Source: Owenia fusiformis (Eukaryota; Annelida; Polychaeta; Sabellida; Oweniidae). Taken from it: DNA of 64,000 bases. The notes under the pieces were generated by a model. That model was not told the origin of the DNA. It did not search any database and worked only from the letters and a program-made list of their open reading frames with translations. This document shows positions 10,913-56,985 of the stretch, one piece after another; the stretch's first letter is position 1; every line of letters begins with the position of its first letter. The stretch is from positions 8,869,375-8,933,374 of the forward strand of contig CAIIXF020000005.1 of the NCBI GenBank assembly GCA_903813345.2, written 5' to 3'. The position numbers and the translations under genes were made by a program.

Positions 10913-13703
10913 CAATGTCTACTACAGTTGTGTCAACTGAAACAACCATTGCAGCAGAAACTACAACATTAGGTCTAATTACAACAACAGAAACTACAAC
11001 ATTAGGCCTAAATACTACGGCAGGAATTACAACATCAGGTCTAAATACAACAACAGGAATTACAACATTAGGAGTGAATTCAACAGTAGGAATTACAACA
11101 ACTATACTTACAACAACAACAAATGGGGGACTTGCAGCTACAACAGGACCAGGTACCGTGTGACACAAAAAATGTTGCATAACTTTTTTGTCGGCACAAA
11201 TTCTGACTTGGGTTATGGCATATTAAAACCAGCATCCATGGTGCAACTCCACAAGAGGTTTCAGATGACTAGCTCAAATAAATGCAGATTTATGAGCGTT
11301 ACAAGATGTGTAGTCTATTCCTTTACAGGTACACCTGGATTTGACACAAAAATGACACCCACCTTATGTAACATAATTTTATCAACGACAATTATATCAC
11401 TTTGTGACTGATTGATCTGACTTTTTTTTCCCTGAAAGCATTAAAAATCTTTAGTATTTACAAAGTTATGTTACAAAAGGTAGGTGGCATTTTTGTGTAG
11501 AATCCAGGTGTGCCTGCAAAGGGATGAGCGATATTCTGAGCAAATCTTGTAAAAGCTCATAAAATTTGACCCACTCTAGCTTCACATCTGAAATTTCTTC
11601 AGCTGCTTTCGCATTATGTCTACTTTAAATATGCCAAAGGACAAGTCTATATGTTAATTGACAAACAAGTCATGCAATGTAAGGGGGGTGGCATTTTTTG
11701 TGTCACCCTGACAATTTACTGAGATTGATGAGTAAATATTGCTGTCTTAATAGGGAGGTTAAGTTACACATTTTTATTAGAACATGTACATGAACATGTA
11801 ATATTTTTTCAGTGGTCTACACTTGTGGATCCAGAAGCTACATGTAGCAAGGGGCCCACATATAAAATCTGGAAACAAATTTGGGCCCTTAGAACCAAAA
11901 TTTGGGCCCATTTTTGAAAATATGCCCAAAAAAGCCCATTTTTGAGGCCCTACAAAATATTTGGGCCCCAAACTTTTTCTGAGCCCACCCAATAGACCCT
12001 ATAGGACCCTCCCCCTGGATCTGCCAGTGATCTAATTACAACTGTTTTAACCTTATACCTTTATACTCAATTGGGCAAGTAATTATTACAAAAGGGAGAA
12101 CTAATTAACTACAATATACGCTTTGCTTCAAATTGTATATGATTAAATGTATGTAACATGTTAAAATTGGAATAAACTTAAACTTAAACTTAATCCCACA
12201 ATTCTACACATTCATTGACTTCAAGTACAAGTTCTATTAAAAACTTAAACCTCCCTTATATGGCAAGTGCTTAGAAATAAATGAGCTCCAATGAGACCAT
12301 TATATCCATTTCTCATATTTTTTGTTTACTTGGAATATTAATACTTTATCACAACACACAAACTAACTGCAGCAGAGAAATAAAGTGTCGTTATATTACA
12401 AAAGAAAATTGTATTGTAGATATATGGCAGTTGTACTTCCTTGATGAGTTTCTTCCTGGCACAGGGATTCCACTGTGGGTGAATTGGTTCTGGATTGGCA
12501 TATTGCTCATTGCAGTGGTCACCTTGACAGTGTGTTTATGTTGTAAAGCAAATACCATTATAGAGGCGTGAGTACATGATATAACTTTACTACATGTAGT
12601 AATACATGTACTGTCTTGGAAAATAAGTAAATATACTGCTGGTATTTAATACAACTTCTGTAACTATAAAGCCAATAATATCCTTTATGTTATCCAAGCA
12701 AGTGTTTTATTAAATGTAATTTTCTATTTCCTGTTTCTTATTCAAGAAATTATTTTCAAGTGGTAATTCAATTTTTGCTCCCAATCGACCAGATAGAATA
12801 ATGAATAGCATCTCATTGAACATGAAAAGGTTATTTGATTTAACGAAACAAAATACGAATTCAAGCTAAAATCTATATAGTGGGGTGACAAGTTGGGGTT
12901 GAATGTAACATGTAATGCTTAACCACATATTGAGTAGACTTAGCCCTGCACTGATTTTTAAACAAAAATACAAGAAGGTAAATTTCCAATTTGTAATATC
13001 TTTAAAATTATTTGTCCAAGCATCCCAAAACTAACACTTGTGTTTCTCCAAAAGAATACTCTTCACTTGTCTCGCATATCTCCATATTTCTTCAGACAAC
13101 AATTTTTCTTAAATGAACACTTTAGAGCAAAACTGCAAGATCACTTCAGAAATTTTCAAAAGAAAAATATCTCTAAAACTATTTGTCAAATCATCATATG
13201 AAGCAACATTATTTTCATGATCTACAAGGTAGAATACTTCCTAGATTTTTACCTTTTGATTTGTCTGAAAAAATACATCAATTCAATTTCTATGTCACCA
13301 CAACAAGTAGTGACGTGGTTGGTATTCAGATTTCAGCGTTCTGGGTCTGTAACAAATGGCAGGGGGTGACATTTTGCCTTCTTTGTATTCCAGTGAGCAG
13401 ATAAAAAAGGAACCCAAGCCCAAACCCATTGCAGTTGCTCCAGTGAAGGTTCCTGAAATAGTTGTTAACATTGATCTGAATGAACTCAATCCATATCCCC
13501 AAAACACTGCTAATGAACCAAAGGCTGCGACTAACAAACAAGAATTAGTCATGGAGAATAATAAAGTTCTTGTCACTAAAAACAACAGCAAATGGAAAAA
13601 TACAACTGCAAAAGTTGTCAACATTAACAAGGTTATTTCTGACAAAGGATGGTTTGTCGGAAACCTCATGCCCGCTTCTAAATCTGAAAAGAACAAAGGA
13701 TGA
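10913..13703 (+). CDS. Thr-rich single-pass membrane protein, tail truncated by a transposon
   Basis: Three exons agree in phase: 10913-11152 (acceptor uncertain; 10928 is an alternative start), 12420-12567, 13394-13703. The first encodes about 80 residues of Thr-rich repeats (ITT-GLNTT units), likely O-glycosylated and extracellular. The second encodes a short Trp-rich stem and one hydrophobic helix (IPLWVNWFWIGILLIAVVTL) followed by CLCCK. The third encodes a basic, Asn-rich cytoplasmic tail. No signal peptide exon was found upstream, so the 5' end is open. The stop TGA at 13701-13703 belongs to the inverted repeat of an inserted element (13695-14642); the frame continues behind it. I do not recognise the family, and the function is unknown beyond a mucin-like cell-surface protein. 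Confidence 0.65.
11149..11708. mobile_element. Nested inverted-repeat elements after the Thr-rich exon
   Basis: The outer pair is GTGACACAAAAAATG (about 11159) and its inverse CATTTTTTGTGTCACC (about 11690). Inside, 11327-11382 and 11465-11519 form a second inverted pair (CAGGTACACCTGGATT and AATCCAGGTGTGCCTG). It is non-coding. The outer left end overlaps the donor used for the Thr-rich exon. Confidence 0.55.
13293..13380 (+). mobile_element. Short TGTCACCACC-type element, copy 2
   Basis: It reads TGTCACCACAACAAGTAGTG at the start and GGGGTGACATTTTGCC at the end. The end lies 13 nt before exon 3 of the Thr-rich membrane protein gene, so the element's edge forms part of the acceptor region. 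Confidence 0.55.
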
Positions 13704-14642
13704 GTCTGGGAATGAGTCTGGGTATCGACTTAGAAAATATTGAAAATTGTAATGTCTGAAAAACCAACTCAATTACACATATTATTAAACTTCAATATCT
13801 TATCCTTCTTCTGAGATTACAAAAATATTAATTTGTATCACAATTGATGAAGAATATTGGCATCAAAGACAGTGCATATCACTTTGTCAGAATTGAAAAA
13901 AAATCAATGGCAAATATTAAATGAATTAATTATGCAAAAAGTTTGAAACTTATCTTCCAAAACATTGGTTACTTTCTTTGTATAGACATTGAATGGTATT
14001 TCTGGATAAGTGAATTGGTGTTTATCTGGGTAATCAAGGGATTATAGTCACTCAAAGTTACTGAGCATCCAGTTTTGAGACTTCAATTGTGTTGGTGAAG
14101 TTACACATATTTCAGTCAAATTCATGCTGAGCACAACATTCCGGTTTCAATTTTATAATCTCTATACATGTCCCTGGTGATGAAGAGTCAGAATCAGTCA
14201 AAAAACCTAAACCGGAAAACTGTGCTCATTGTGAAAACTAAAAGTGAAGCAACTTTTTTTCTGATATTTCTCATATCAAATGGCAACCATCTTGTTTTTC
14301 CCCCTTCAAACTAAACTGGCGGGAAATTCAAAAATTTGAAAAAATTTTAATCCTTAAATATATTTTTCAAAAATATGATTTTCTCTTTAATTCTTCATGG
14401 GTCTTAAGTTATTTCTTCTTTGTATGTCATACATGTTGCCATTGGTGTTTTTTTCTATGATAATGACTATTTTTTTGTTTGTTAAGATACTTATTCTGAC
14501 TCTCAGTAGGGGGTTAATTATGCATCAAAACTTGTGAAAAAGTAAATATACTTATCAAATATAACTAGGTCAGTAATAAAAACCATATTTCACATACATT
14601 TGACTGAGGGACCAAAAGGGCATATACCCAGACACATCCTTT
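13695..14642. mobile_element. AAAGGATGWGTCTGGG inverted-repeat element, copy 1 (gene-disrupting)
   Basis: The terminal inverted repeats are AAAGGATGAGTCTGGG and CCCAGACACATCCTTT. A second copy with the same ends, very similar throughout, lies at 42790-43705, so the borders are well defined. It is non-coding, and no clear target duplication is visible. It interrupts the membrane protein frame at codon boundary 13694/14643. Confidence 0.9.
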
Positions 14643-14813
14643 AAAGTTGAATCTAAACAGAGAGTTGAATATCATAATCCACCTACTCCTAAAGCCGTTC
14701 AGTTGGATCAGTCGCCTAATGATTGGGAGGCTGTGTATGGTCACTGGAATGAATCCAGAGCTCCAAAAAGATACAGTTCGCAAAGGAGACCATCTTTGGT
14801 CAGAATTGAGTGA
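14643..14813 (+). pseudogene. Displaced C-terminal 56 codons of the membrane protein
   Basis: Directly after the element, an open frame of 56 codons begins with AAA GTT GAA and ends with TGA at 14811-14813, in the phase left by the interrupted exon. It is basic and polar with a Trp/Tyr-containing stretch (NDWEAVYGHWNESRAPKRYS), fitting the cytoplasmic tail that precedes the element. It is presumably untranslated in this haplotype unless the element is spliced out. Confidence 0.75.
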
Positions 14814-14979
14814 TATTGCTTAATGATACAATTATGAACAGAATTAGAAACTTATTGCACTGGTGAACCAAGGGGCTCCCTAAGTTGGACCAAAAGGATT
14901 TTCCATAAAGGCCCCATATGAACTATATTTTCAAACTTTAAATGGGGCCTCATGTATGTTAGTGTCCCTCTGATTATTT

Positions 14980-15541
14980 CCAGATTTTTAATTACATCGT
15001 GATAGCAAAACTGAGTGATAATTCAGCAACATTGTTGAGGGATTCATTGTGATTTCATGAAATCATATTTGTGTTTCAATCACAAAATTGAGGGATCAGT
15101 CACAAATGTCATGCAGTCTCTAGTTGAATATGAACATCCAGAGTATTAAAGTACAGTATGTGTAACTTTATAGAACTTATTTATTACACTTCCCATTGCA
15201 TATCTGACATTAAATGCATCCATTAAATTATTGTTCATATTGGTATTAGAACCAGTGTTCAACCTTGCCTTGTAATTTCCAGATTTCTCATTACATCGTG
15301 ATAAAAAAACATTGTTGAGGGATTCATTGTGATTTCATGAAATCATATTTGTGTTTCAATCACAAAATTGAGGGATCACAAATGTCATGCAGTCTCTAGT
15401 TGAATATGAGCATCCAAAGAGTATTAAAGTACAGTTTGTGTAACTTTATAGAACTTATTTATTACACTTCCCATTGCATATCTGACATTAAATGTATCCA
15501 TTAAATTATTGTTCATATTGGTATTAGAACCAGTGTTCAAC
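14980..15541 (+). repeat. Tandem duplication, about 280-bp period
   Basis: Two near-identical copies (about 14980-15265 and 15281-15541) share GATTTCATGAAATCATATTT and CCATTAAATTATTGTTCATA, among others, and differ by small indels. It is non-coding. The rest of 14814-15925 shows no supported gene. Confidence 0.85.
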
Positions 15542-15925
15542 CATTATGATATGCTTAATTTGGGGTTTCTTCTGTTTCCTTTACTTTGGTGTCCCTTGAA
15601 CTTTTGCTTCTTGCTCCTGGAAAACAAGATAAATATGACATTTATCCCATAGTTGCTGTCAAACTTGCAAACCTGTGTAACATGCAATTATATTTATGAA
15701 ATTTTTAAATGTTCAGCAACAAAAAAGCAACAACTATGTTATATGGAGAATATTCCTCAGAATTCACTTTTCCATCGATTTATGACAATCAAATGTGGCA
15801 TACATTCTTACTTGCCCACTTATCCAGATAATGCTATCAACTCATGGATAAAAACCATATCACTCAAAATCATAGGATTGTGCCCTTTTGAGGGGTCCAT
15901 AATGCTCTTGGAGCCTGAGACCTAA

Positions 15926-16627
15926 AGTTATATATATATATATATCTTTTATTGACTCTCTGATGTCATTACAATGACATATTAGTCACTAAAAACTACA
16001 ATCTACAAAACTGACCTAAGACTAAACTAACTATTGAATACAAAAATAAAGTTGTCAAATACAATTCTAATTACATCATCAAATGTAAAATACAGAATAC
16101 AAGATAATTGTAAAATACAAATATAACTTGACAGAAATTTAAATATCAGTGTGATGCATCGTTGACACATTAATCCAATTTTTTGAGTGAATGATAGATG
16201 AACTTTGCTAAATGTAAAATTACATAAGAATTTTTGTGAGACATTAGTTTTTTAAAAATAATGTCAGGACTGCCTACAAAATTAAATCGTGTAAGGGTGT
16301 CAAACAAAATTTTTCTTTCTGTAGTGTTTTTCTTACAAATTATGATGAAGTGTTGTTCATCTTCTAAAATACCACAAATATTACATAAACGTTCATCTAC
16401 AGGTTTTGGCTTTGGCTTTAAATGACGACCAAGTTCTATATGTAACTTGTGGGAACTAAGCCTAAATCTACAAATTGCTTGCCTGTAATTTTTATTTTGG
16501 ATATTTAAATAACTCTCTCTTTCAAAGACATTTTTGAATTTAACATAAGTTCTCAAGACAGGGTAATTTAATATATCTTTGTTCCATTGAGTTTTATAAT
16601 TCTGAGTTACCAAGTTACCAATATGTT
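15926..16627 (-). pseudogene. 3' end of a non-LTR retrotransposon (LINE)
   Basis: The minus strand at 16170-16613 is open for 147 residues: ...YRQAICRFRLSSHKLHIELG... then a CNICG...DEQHFIIICK zinc-knuckle region typical of the C-terminus after the reverse transcriptase of many animal LINEs. A 3' UTR follows, ending in (TA)n at about 15927-15943. The catalytic domains are absent, as in 5'-truncated LINE copies. Its last bases are shared with the SINE at 55870-56170. Confidence 0.7.
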
Positions 16628-17113
16628 TGTGTAAATGAAATTTAAACTATTTGCTTTTTGTGACCAATCCTCAAAGAACAAACCTCATTCTCCTTTGTTT
16701 CTTGTTTGAAGATGTATTTGATGAGATGTCATTAGTTGGCAGCTTCCTCTTGTTCCTTGAATAAATAAATTGTAGGCTAGAGTTATCAAAGGAATGATGA
16801 AGGGTTTCAGCAATTTCTTGATGTTCTTTAAGTTTTATTTCTAATAAAACACACATTAATATCAAATATAAGAAATACAATGGCACATAAAATGTACATG
16901 TATGCTAGAATTAAATTCACTGAAATCAGTATAATAAATGATTATGGTATAACTATTTAACTCAAATCTTGAACGATTTCAAATGGATTAAGCTAACATC
17001 GCTTATGATGTAATGAACAGCTGACATACTATGATTACTATTACTAGTAATAAAACAAATAAATAAAATAAATAAATAATTATTAACAAATATATGTATA
17101 CATCTGGTTATTA

Positions 17114-17119
17114 TTTATT
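17114..17119 (-). terminator. Candidate polyadenylation signal of ZCCHC4
   Basis: AATAAA on the minus strand lies 211 nt after the ZCCHC4 stop. The stretch 16628-17329 otherwise holds only AT-rich sequence and a weak minus-strand frame at 16671-16886. Confidence 0.35.
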
Positions 17120-17329
17120 CATGAGTATGTTTCAGAAAAATAAAGTAATTTCATGAAATAAAGTCATAACTTTTGCACTTTTTAGGAAAAAAGGATGACA
17201 GTGAATATTGTAAAAAATCAATTTTCCAGTTTCAACTGGCAATTTCAAAAAAAGTTACCCTGAACTTGTCTCTATCCTTTGTAGCCTCTTAAATTAACTA
17301 AAAATCGTAGAAACAAATCATCAAAAAAC

Positions 17330-20300
17330 TTAACTAAACTTCAGATAATACCTATTGATTATTCCACTCTTATTTGGACAGTTGTGTCTCTTATGGTCCA
17401 GATCCCCACATATGTGACAACCTTCAGTCCAGACTTTGCCACACTTGTGGTCTTGGAACTCACAGCGGCCACATTTATCACAGTGAACTCTAGAGGGCTT
17501 CACACATCTCTGACACTTGAAGCAGTGAACATAAGTACGACCATCCTATGTAAAAATTTAAAAGTAATCCCCTAAGATGACACTGGACAATGATAACTAA
17601 GTTGTATGATTGAGGGCTGAAAGCTCTGTAATGAAACCCACATTTTGATGACTACTGGTATGGTGAAGTTACTTTGTTTTAAGAAAAACAAAATAGGGGA
17701 GCCACAAAAATGTAATGATAATGTTAAACGAGCAATAACATGTACATATTAATCACGAGTACAAAATCATACAAAATCGTATATACCTTTGATGTACAAC
17801 TGTCACAAAAATCACAATGGAGATTGTCTACTGCTACATAACGTTTGCATATGGGACAGAACCTGCAATATAACTGTTTAATCATGGTTTGCATTCATTT
17901 AAAGGCCCTACACTATGCAAAGTGGTTCATCTTGAGCATAGACCATACCTCCTCAAAGCATCCAATCTATTTTGGTTGTCAAAAGATACATTTTTTACGA
18001 AAGATGGTGGCCATTTTAAATTTAGCAGCCATATTGGAAATTCCTTTTAGAGTATAGGTCCTAAGCCCAGGCCAAAGGCATCAGCCTTTAGAATTTGAAC
18101 CTAATATGTCAACTAGTATTTGAGTCATCGCCCAGACAGATGATCAAAAGGATGGATGGACAGATGAACAAATGAAAGGATTTAGAGGATTTTTATTGAG
18201 TTCATTCTGGCTATGTTCCTATCTTTACACCTTGACATATGACTTAAATTGGGCATGTTAGATTCAAAAGAGAATTACCGCCATTTTGATTTGAGCAGTA
18301 TTTAAAATGCCAGATTTAAATATACTTGCAAAAATAGTGTATACACAAATACATGTATTTAGATGCTCTCCATGTACAGGTTTATTTGACATAATAGAGA
18401 GTTTAAGCTAGCATATAGAATCGAAACGCCAACCTATGCGTATGACCAATCGCCTATACAAATGCATAGCTTAAATATTTTCCATTCACATTTTGGTTGT
18501 GAAAAACATTGCAAGCTTAAACTCCCTAATATTTCATTTACTATACATACCTGTAATCTGGCTCAGGTAATACAACTTTCTCAGGTGACACATTTGTGAA
18601 GATCCTAACAGGTGAACCTTGTTTCCTTCCCTTCTCCCCACGACTAAACTGATCATGATTGTCATAGTTCACCCTGTAATCCAGCATAGTCAATCTGGGA
18701 AGAGACTCTATAAGTCGGGGTTCCATGAAGTAAGGAAAGAACCAGAATATTGGAATATCTGTAGATGTGTCTGAAATAAAAATAAAAATTACTCAGGATA
18801 ATAGAACTACATTTCAATGGTCACCACCAGGCCCATAGCCAGCTTTTGCCAAGGGGGTTCACTTTTCAAAAAATTCATGGGGGGACCATGGCCAAATATC
18901 ATTTGAAATGTGTTCAGAATGGTGAAAACTGTTTGAAAGTATTTTTTTAAGTTTGCTTGAACATATATTTAACTTTCAATGGTCTTAAAGCAATCAACAA
19001 AGCATCATTTCAGAGCAAAACAAAAATATTACCTTTATTCTGCCAAGTCTTATTAATCTTCTTAAGAGTGTGGGTAAGAACTTCAACTCTACCTCCATAT
19101 GGAGGATCTGTTACTATGGCAATCCTGGAGGACTCAGATTCAAGGAATGATTCATATAGTTTGTGAGCAACTGATCCATCGAGAAAATGATGGTTGAACA
19201 TATTGTACCAACAGAATTGTTGTGGGCCAAAGAATTGTTCCTGCAAGACAACAAAAAAACAGGTGACATTTATACAAGAGCAATTTTAGTCTCTTCGACA
19301 TGATACACTTTAATCCCATAACTCATCCTCATCAGGGATAAAGTTGGAATAAGGAAAAGGCTAATCTGTGAATGGAAGTCTCTTGTCTTGTGCTTTAGGC
19401 CTTTCCCCACCCAATCACTACTATTTCTTCCATGTAAAACATTATATGACAGAAGAAGAATGGATGGGGCAACATAGGGGTCTGATACAACACTGTATAG
19501 TTATAGAAAGGTGATTTTGACCTAATACATGACCTCACTTCTCTTAAACCCAAAACATAACAAATGCTGATGTCCCCAAAACCCATCCTCCGATCACAGG
19601 GCTTCAAAATCTAGAATATCTTCTTTCTTTTCACCCCCTGCTATAACCAAGTTGGACGCGCCCGATTAAATTGAATCCCGTGATCTAATTATGCGTCGAT
19701 GACATATACATGATTGCTGTCGCAGTGTTGCGACAGCCAATCAAATTGCGAGTTCTCAATCGGGGAAATGCTAACTGTTTATAGCAGGGGGAAGAAGGAG
19801 GTACGGATTCTGGACACCTGCTTAGGAGGATGCCAAAACCTAGTGTTCAAGTTACATGTATAATCATACTCACATATCTATGATCCAAGTCAAGTAGCAA
19901 GCTTTTCATGTTGACAGTGTCTGGTAGAGATTCACTTATTATAGCTTCATGAATTCTGGAAGTATTAGTACCATGCTAAATATAAGAGATTATAGTGCAA
20001 GCCCTTACAGAACCCCCAGGTTGTGGGCCCTAATACCTTAACATGATAGACCCCCCTCCTCTTAAAGAGTGATCTCTAGCTACCTTTTCATGATTAAAGA
20101 CAATTTATTCATTAAACTATAAAAGAAACAATTGAATGGACTCATACCTTGGTGCTCCTATACACAGAACCTTTGTATAGCCCAAGTCTTGTAGCATCTT
20201 AACAGTAAATTTCACAGTTTCTCTTGAGAATAAATATTGCTGAAAAATAATGCATTGTCTATTATACCTGTGCATATGTAAACAAACATCATATATTTTA

Positions 20301-23061
20301 AAACTCATACTCTGCAGTTGAATATTGTAACTTAGTATATACAGCAGTTAATCGACTGATGCATTTATGAAAACCATTTACAATGCATAAAGGGTATATA
20401 AATGAATTGTGGATTATCACTCTACATACAAAATATCATGAAGTCTAGACAGTCTCAGACACAATGTGAGGATTTAACTCTTCCATTAATAAAACTCAAT
20501 TAAAAGTAAAGATCGTAGTTTATACTCACTGCGTATGACTTGTTGTTTTCTATAGGATCAAGTAAAGATGTGGGGAAACACTTCAATGAGAGATCTGTAA
20601 TGTTTTCTTGTATGTTATGAGACACTTTGTGTTCTTTAACTTCATCCTTCAGTAGCAATAAACTGCATGTTTTACAAAATACTCTGTCTGTACTGATGTA
20701 TTGTTTTACTTGTTGCAATCTGAAAAACAAGCCATACTGGGAACAATATCACACATAAAATCCTAAATAGCAATCTCATAATTCATAATAAATATCACAT
20801 TTAAATCTATGAGTTGAATGAAATCAAAAGCTTTGAAAAGGAGTTTGGTGCCATGAAGATGTAACAATTTTTTGTTCACCCACGCTTAAAATTTTTGCTT
20901 GATTATAATCATAATTAGCTTTTTATCAGTATTGGGGGGATATTTGATTGCTAATGAAACACACATAATATATGAAGTACACGTACAATGAATAAATTCA
21001 ATATCATGTACATCAAACCTTTGGTAAAATTCTTCATGGGAATACTTTGGTCCAATTGTCTTGTAATGCTCTTCTCTGGAAGCTGCAACCTCCTTGGACA
21101 CCTTTCTTTCTTCGGGTTGGTAAAAATTGCACAGCTTTCTGTCTCTAAATGCAGAGCAACTGAAGTAACGCTGGGATCCTTTTTGTTTGACAGTCTTCTC
21201 AAATAATAATGTTGGACCTGTAAGGATAGATTTAAAACAAGAATCTTTTGAAGGGAGAAATTTTAAAAACAGAATTTAGAGTAGATGATCAACTACAATC
21301 AAACATTAAAAGTGTGGATTAGTTTTCAATGAACCAAAGTGGATGGGAACTGATAAAATAATCAGATTGGTGACTACAGGCAAACATCCTACATGTAACT
21401 GCAACAGTACCTAATGATGAGGGATGATGATGATGTGTAAGAGACAAATGTATTTTGATGCTTTTCTGCTGTTATATTTGAGACTTATGGTACTCAAAAT
21501 TACAAGAGGTCACAACTTTACTGCACATTTTACTGCCTGTTAGAAGTATACAAAACTTGAATCTCTAAAATATGAATGTTCATATTACAGCATATTGTAA
21601 AGCAGTGAGTGGGGACAGTATGATTATAATAAATTAACATTGTGGTCCACTAATTGCTTGCTCACAAATGTATTTTAGTAAATAACTATAATAGTATATA
21701 ACCTAAAGTAGGTGTAGCTATATACAGTATGTTTGAGGTAATTTTACATCCCTGTTATATTGATTGACTTCTTATCAAAGAACCAAGATGTGTTGTACAG
21801 GACAGAAAGAAGAGCACCAAGAAGATTAATCCCCCAAAATTTCATCGATGAATGCAGCGTTAGAGGAGTAATTTCTTCATTCTCTAGTTCATTCCCTACT
21901 AAATGAAGTATAAAAGAGAGCTCATATCATACAGGGCTGTCAACTTGGGACCATGTAACATGAGTAATCAGTGTATATATTTTCGAAACAAATGCGTGAT
22001 ATATACACATATTTTGTGCCAAATGCGTGACATAAACGGCAATCGCGTGCAAAAACCGAACGGAATGTGATCGCTTTTTTTCGCCGTTCGGTATTTTACC
22101 GTGTCAGCATTTCACAAAAAAAAGATTTTTAAAAGTATCAACAAAATGCGTGATTTGCGTGATATTATCAGTTATCACACGTTTCAGCATGTGATACAGG
22201 AAATATTCCACGAAAGGTAATACTGTATCATCCACGAAAGCGAAGCTTGAGTGGTGATACATTGTTACCCGAGTGGAATATTTCCTGTATCACATAAGCT
22301 GAAACGTGTGATGACGATTTTATCACATGTCAATGAATTTTGGGGCATTTTGATTTGGTCAATTATGATTGTGTTCAGTGCTCTGTACTCCCGGTAGCTA
22401 TTATAATTTTTGTGTGTTTTGAAATTTCGCTTTGAAATGATATGACGTCATACTGTTGTATTCTTACTTTTTAGTGAAATAATATGACGTCATACTGTTT
22501 TCTTTAGCTACGATGTGATATAACCATCGACGTCATATCGTGACTATTGACTCCGTAGTGATACAGCCCACCGTATCACATGAAAATTAGTCACGTGTCG
22601 TTTGATACGGAATATACGTTGTCACAATTGACCAATCAAAATGCTTAGAAACTCCTAACCATGTGATAATTGATCATACACGCTAAATTGATGCGTGATT
22701 TCTAAATTTATGATTTCCATTAATTTTGCCTGTTCTCATTTATTTAGCCTGAAAACCCTGATTGAGGACATCAGTGTAGAGTACATGTAAAGTACTGAAG
22801 AAGCCATATTGCAGTTTTATACAATTTGATTACAATGTAAGCAAACTGTTACGCTTGTAGATACGTGAACACTTGGCTAATACATGCATGGCAGGCATTG
22901 GCAACCCATGACAGCACAGGCAGTGCAAGACAGCATGTGATTTATTTGTTTTTTTTACATTTGGTCTTAGTTTTACACAGACGCTTACCATGGGCACAAC
23001 GTGGGGGTTCCTTATGGTCATGATCAAGAATTACATCTATGCCAACTGAAGATACCTCCAT
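17330..23061 (-). CDS. ZCCHC4: ZCCHC4, rRNA N6-adenosine methyltransferase
   Basis: In vertebrates ZCCHC4 is a nucleolar enzyme that methylates one adenosine of 28S rRNA. Nine exons, all in phase: 23061-22989, 21217-21019, 20719-20530, 20239-20148, 19955-19874, 19240-19033, 18770-18551, 17862-17787, 17545-17330; 451 residues (human about 513). A GRF-type zinc finger uses C22-H24-C45-C54. The Rossmann methyltransferase segment ends in VTDPPYGGRVEVL, with catalytic DPPY at residues 257-260 (DPPF in human). NYDNHDQF and SPVRIFTN also match. C-terminal CTCHY-type cysteine clusters end in a CCHC knuckle (CHICGDLDHKRHNC). A usable donor (AATAG|GTATTA) near the stop and a Lys/Arg-rich open frame at 16671-16886 leave the exact C-terminus open, although phases do not fit that join. 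The gene is divergent from AP5B1. Confidence 0.92.
18827..18970. repeat. GGGGGTTCACTTT repeat, copy 2
   Basis: It reads CAGGCCCATAGCCAGCTTTT then GCCAAGGGGGTTCACTTTTC, followed by GTTCAGAATGGTGAAAACTG, matching the copies near 9905 and 31750. It lies in ZCCHC4 intron 6. Confidence 0.5.
19632..19790. repeat. Small inverted-repeat element in ZCCHC4 intron 5
   Basis: CCCCTGCTATAACCAAGTTG and CTGTTTATAGCAGGGG face each other, with CGCCCGATT and AATCGGGG inside. About 160 bp, non-coding. Confidence 0.5.
22160..22330. repeat. Long hairpin in ZCCHC4 intron 1
   Basis: ATCACACGTTTCAGC and GTGATACAGGAAATATTCCA pair with TGGAATATTTCCTGTATCAC and GCTGAAACGTGTGAT, giving arms of about 38 bp around a roughly 55-bp loop. 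It sits inside a larger CAGGGCTGTCAACTTGGGAC-type repeat that begins near 21936, a family also seen at 24632-25139. Confidence 0.65.
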
Positions 23062-23341
23062 TATCGTATCCACTCAGCTACTTTATCTACAAAACGTGAA
23101 TTTATGAGGAACTTTTTTATTTTTTCTGAAGTTTCAAAAGACTGATTTACGGCAGCTGAAATTTATGAAAATAAAAAAATCATTTTGACAGGTTTACACC
23201 TGTTTATCCATAGTGTCGGTATAATACTGCAAATTATGATTCTTTTCTTGGTGTTTTAAGCGATATAACTACAAATAAAGTTCATATTATCGAAGTAAAG
23301 AGCAACAGAATATGTCGTAAAATACTCAATTATCACCCACC
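23062..23341. promoter_or_regulatory. Bidirectional promoter region of ZCCHC4 and AP5B1
   Basis: The two start codons are 280 bp apart and divergent. No TATA box is obvious and the interval is not GC-rich. Shared promoter activity is inferred from the spacing only. Confidence 0.5.

Positions 23342-56985
<33,644 letters not shown>

Noticed and set aside
16671-16886. Last exon of ZCCHC4 with a basic tail
   Set aside because: The Lys/Arg-rich end is attractive, but the only good donor in exon 9 leaves the wrong phase and leads to an early stop. Kept only as a remark.
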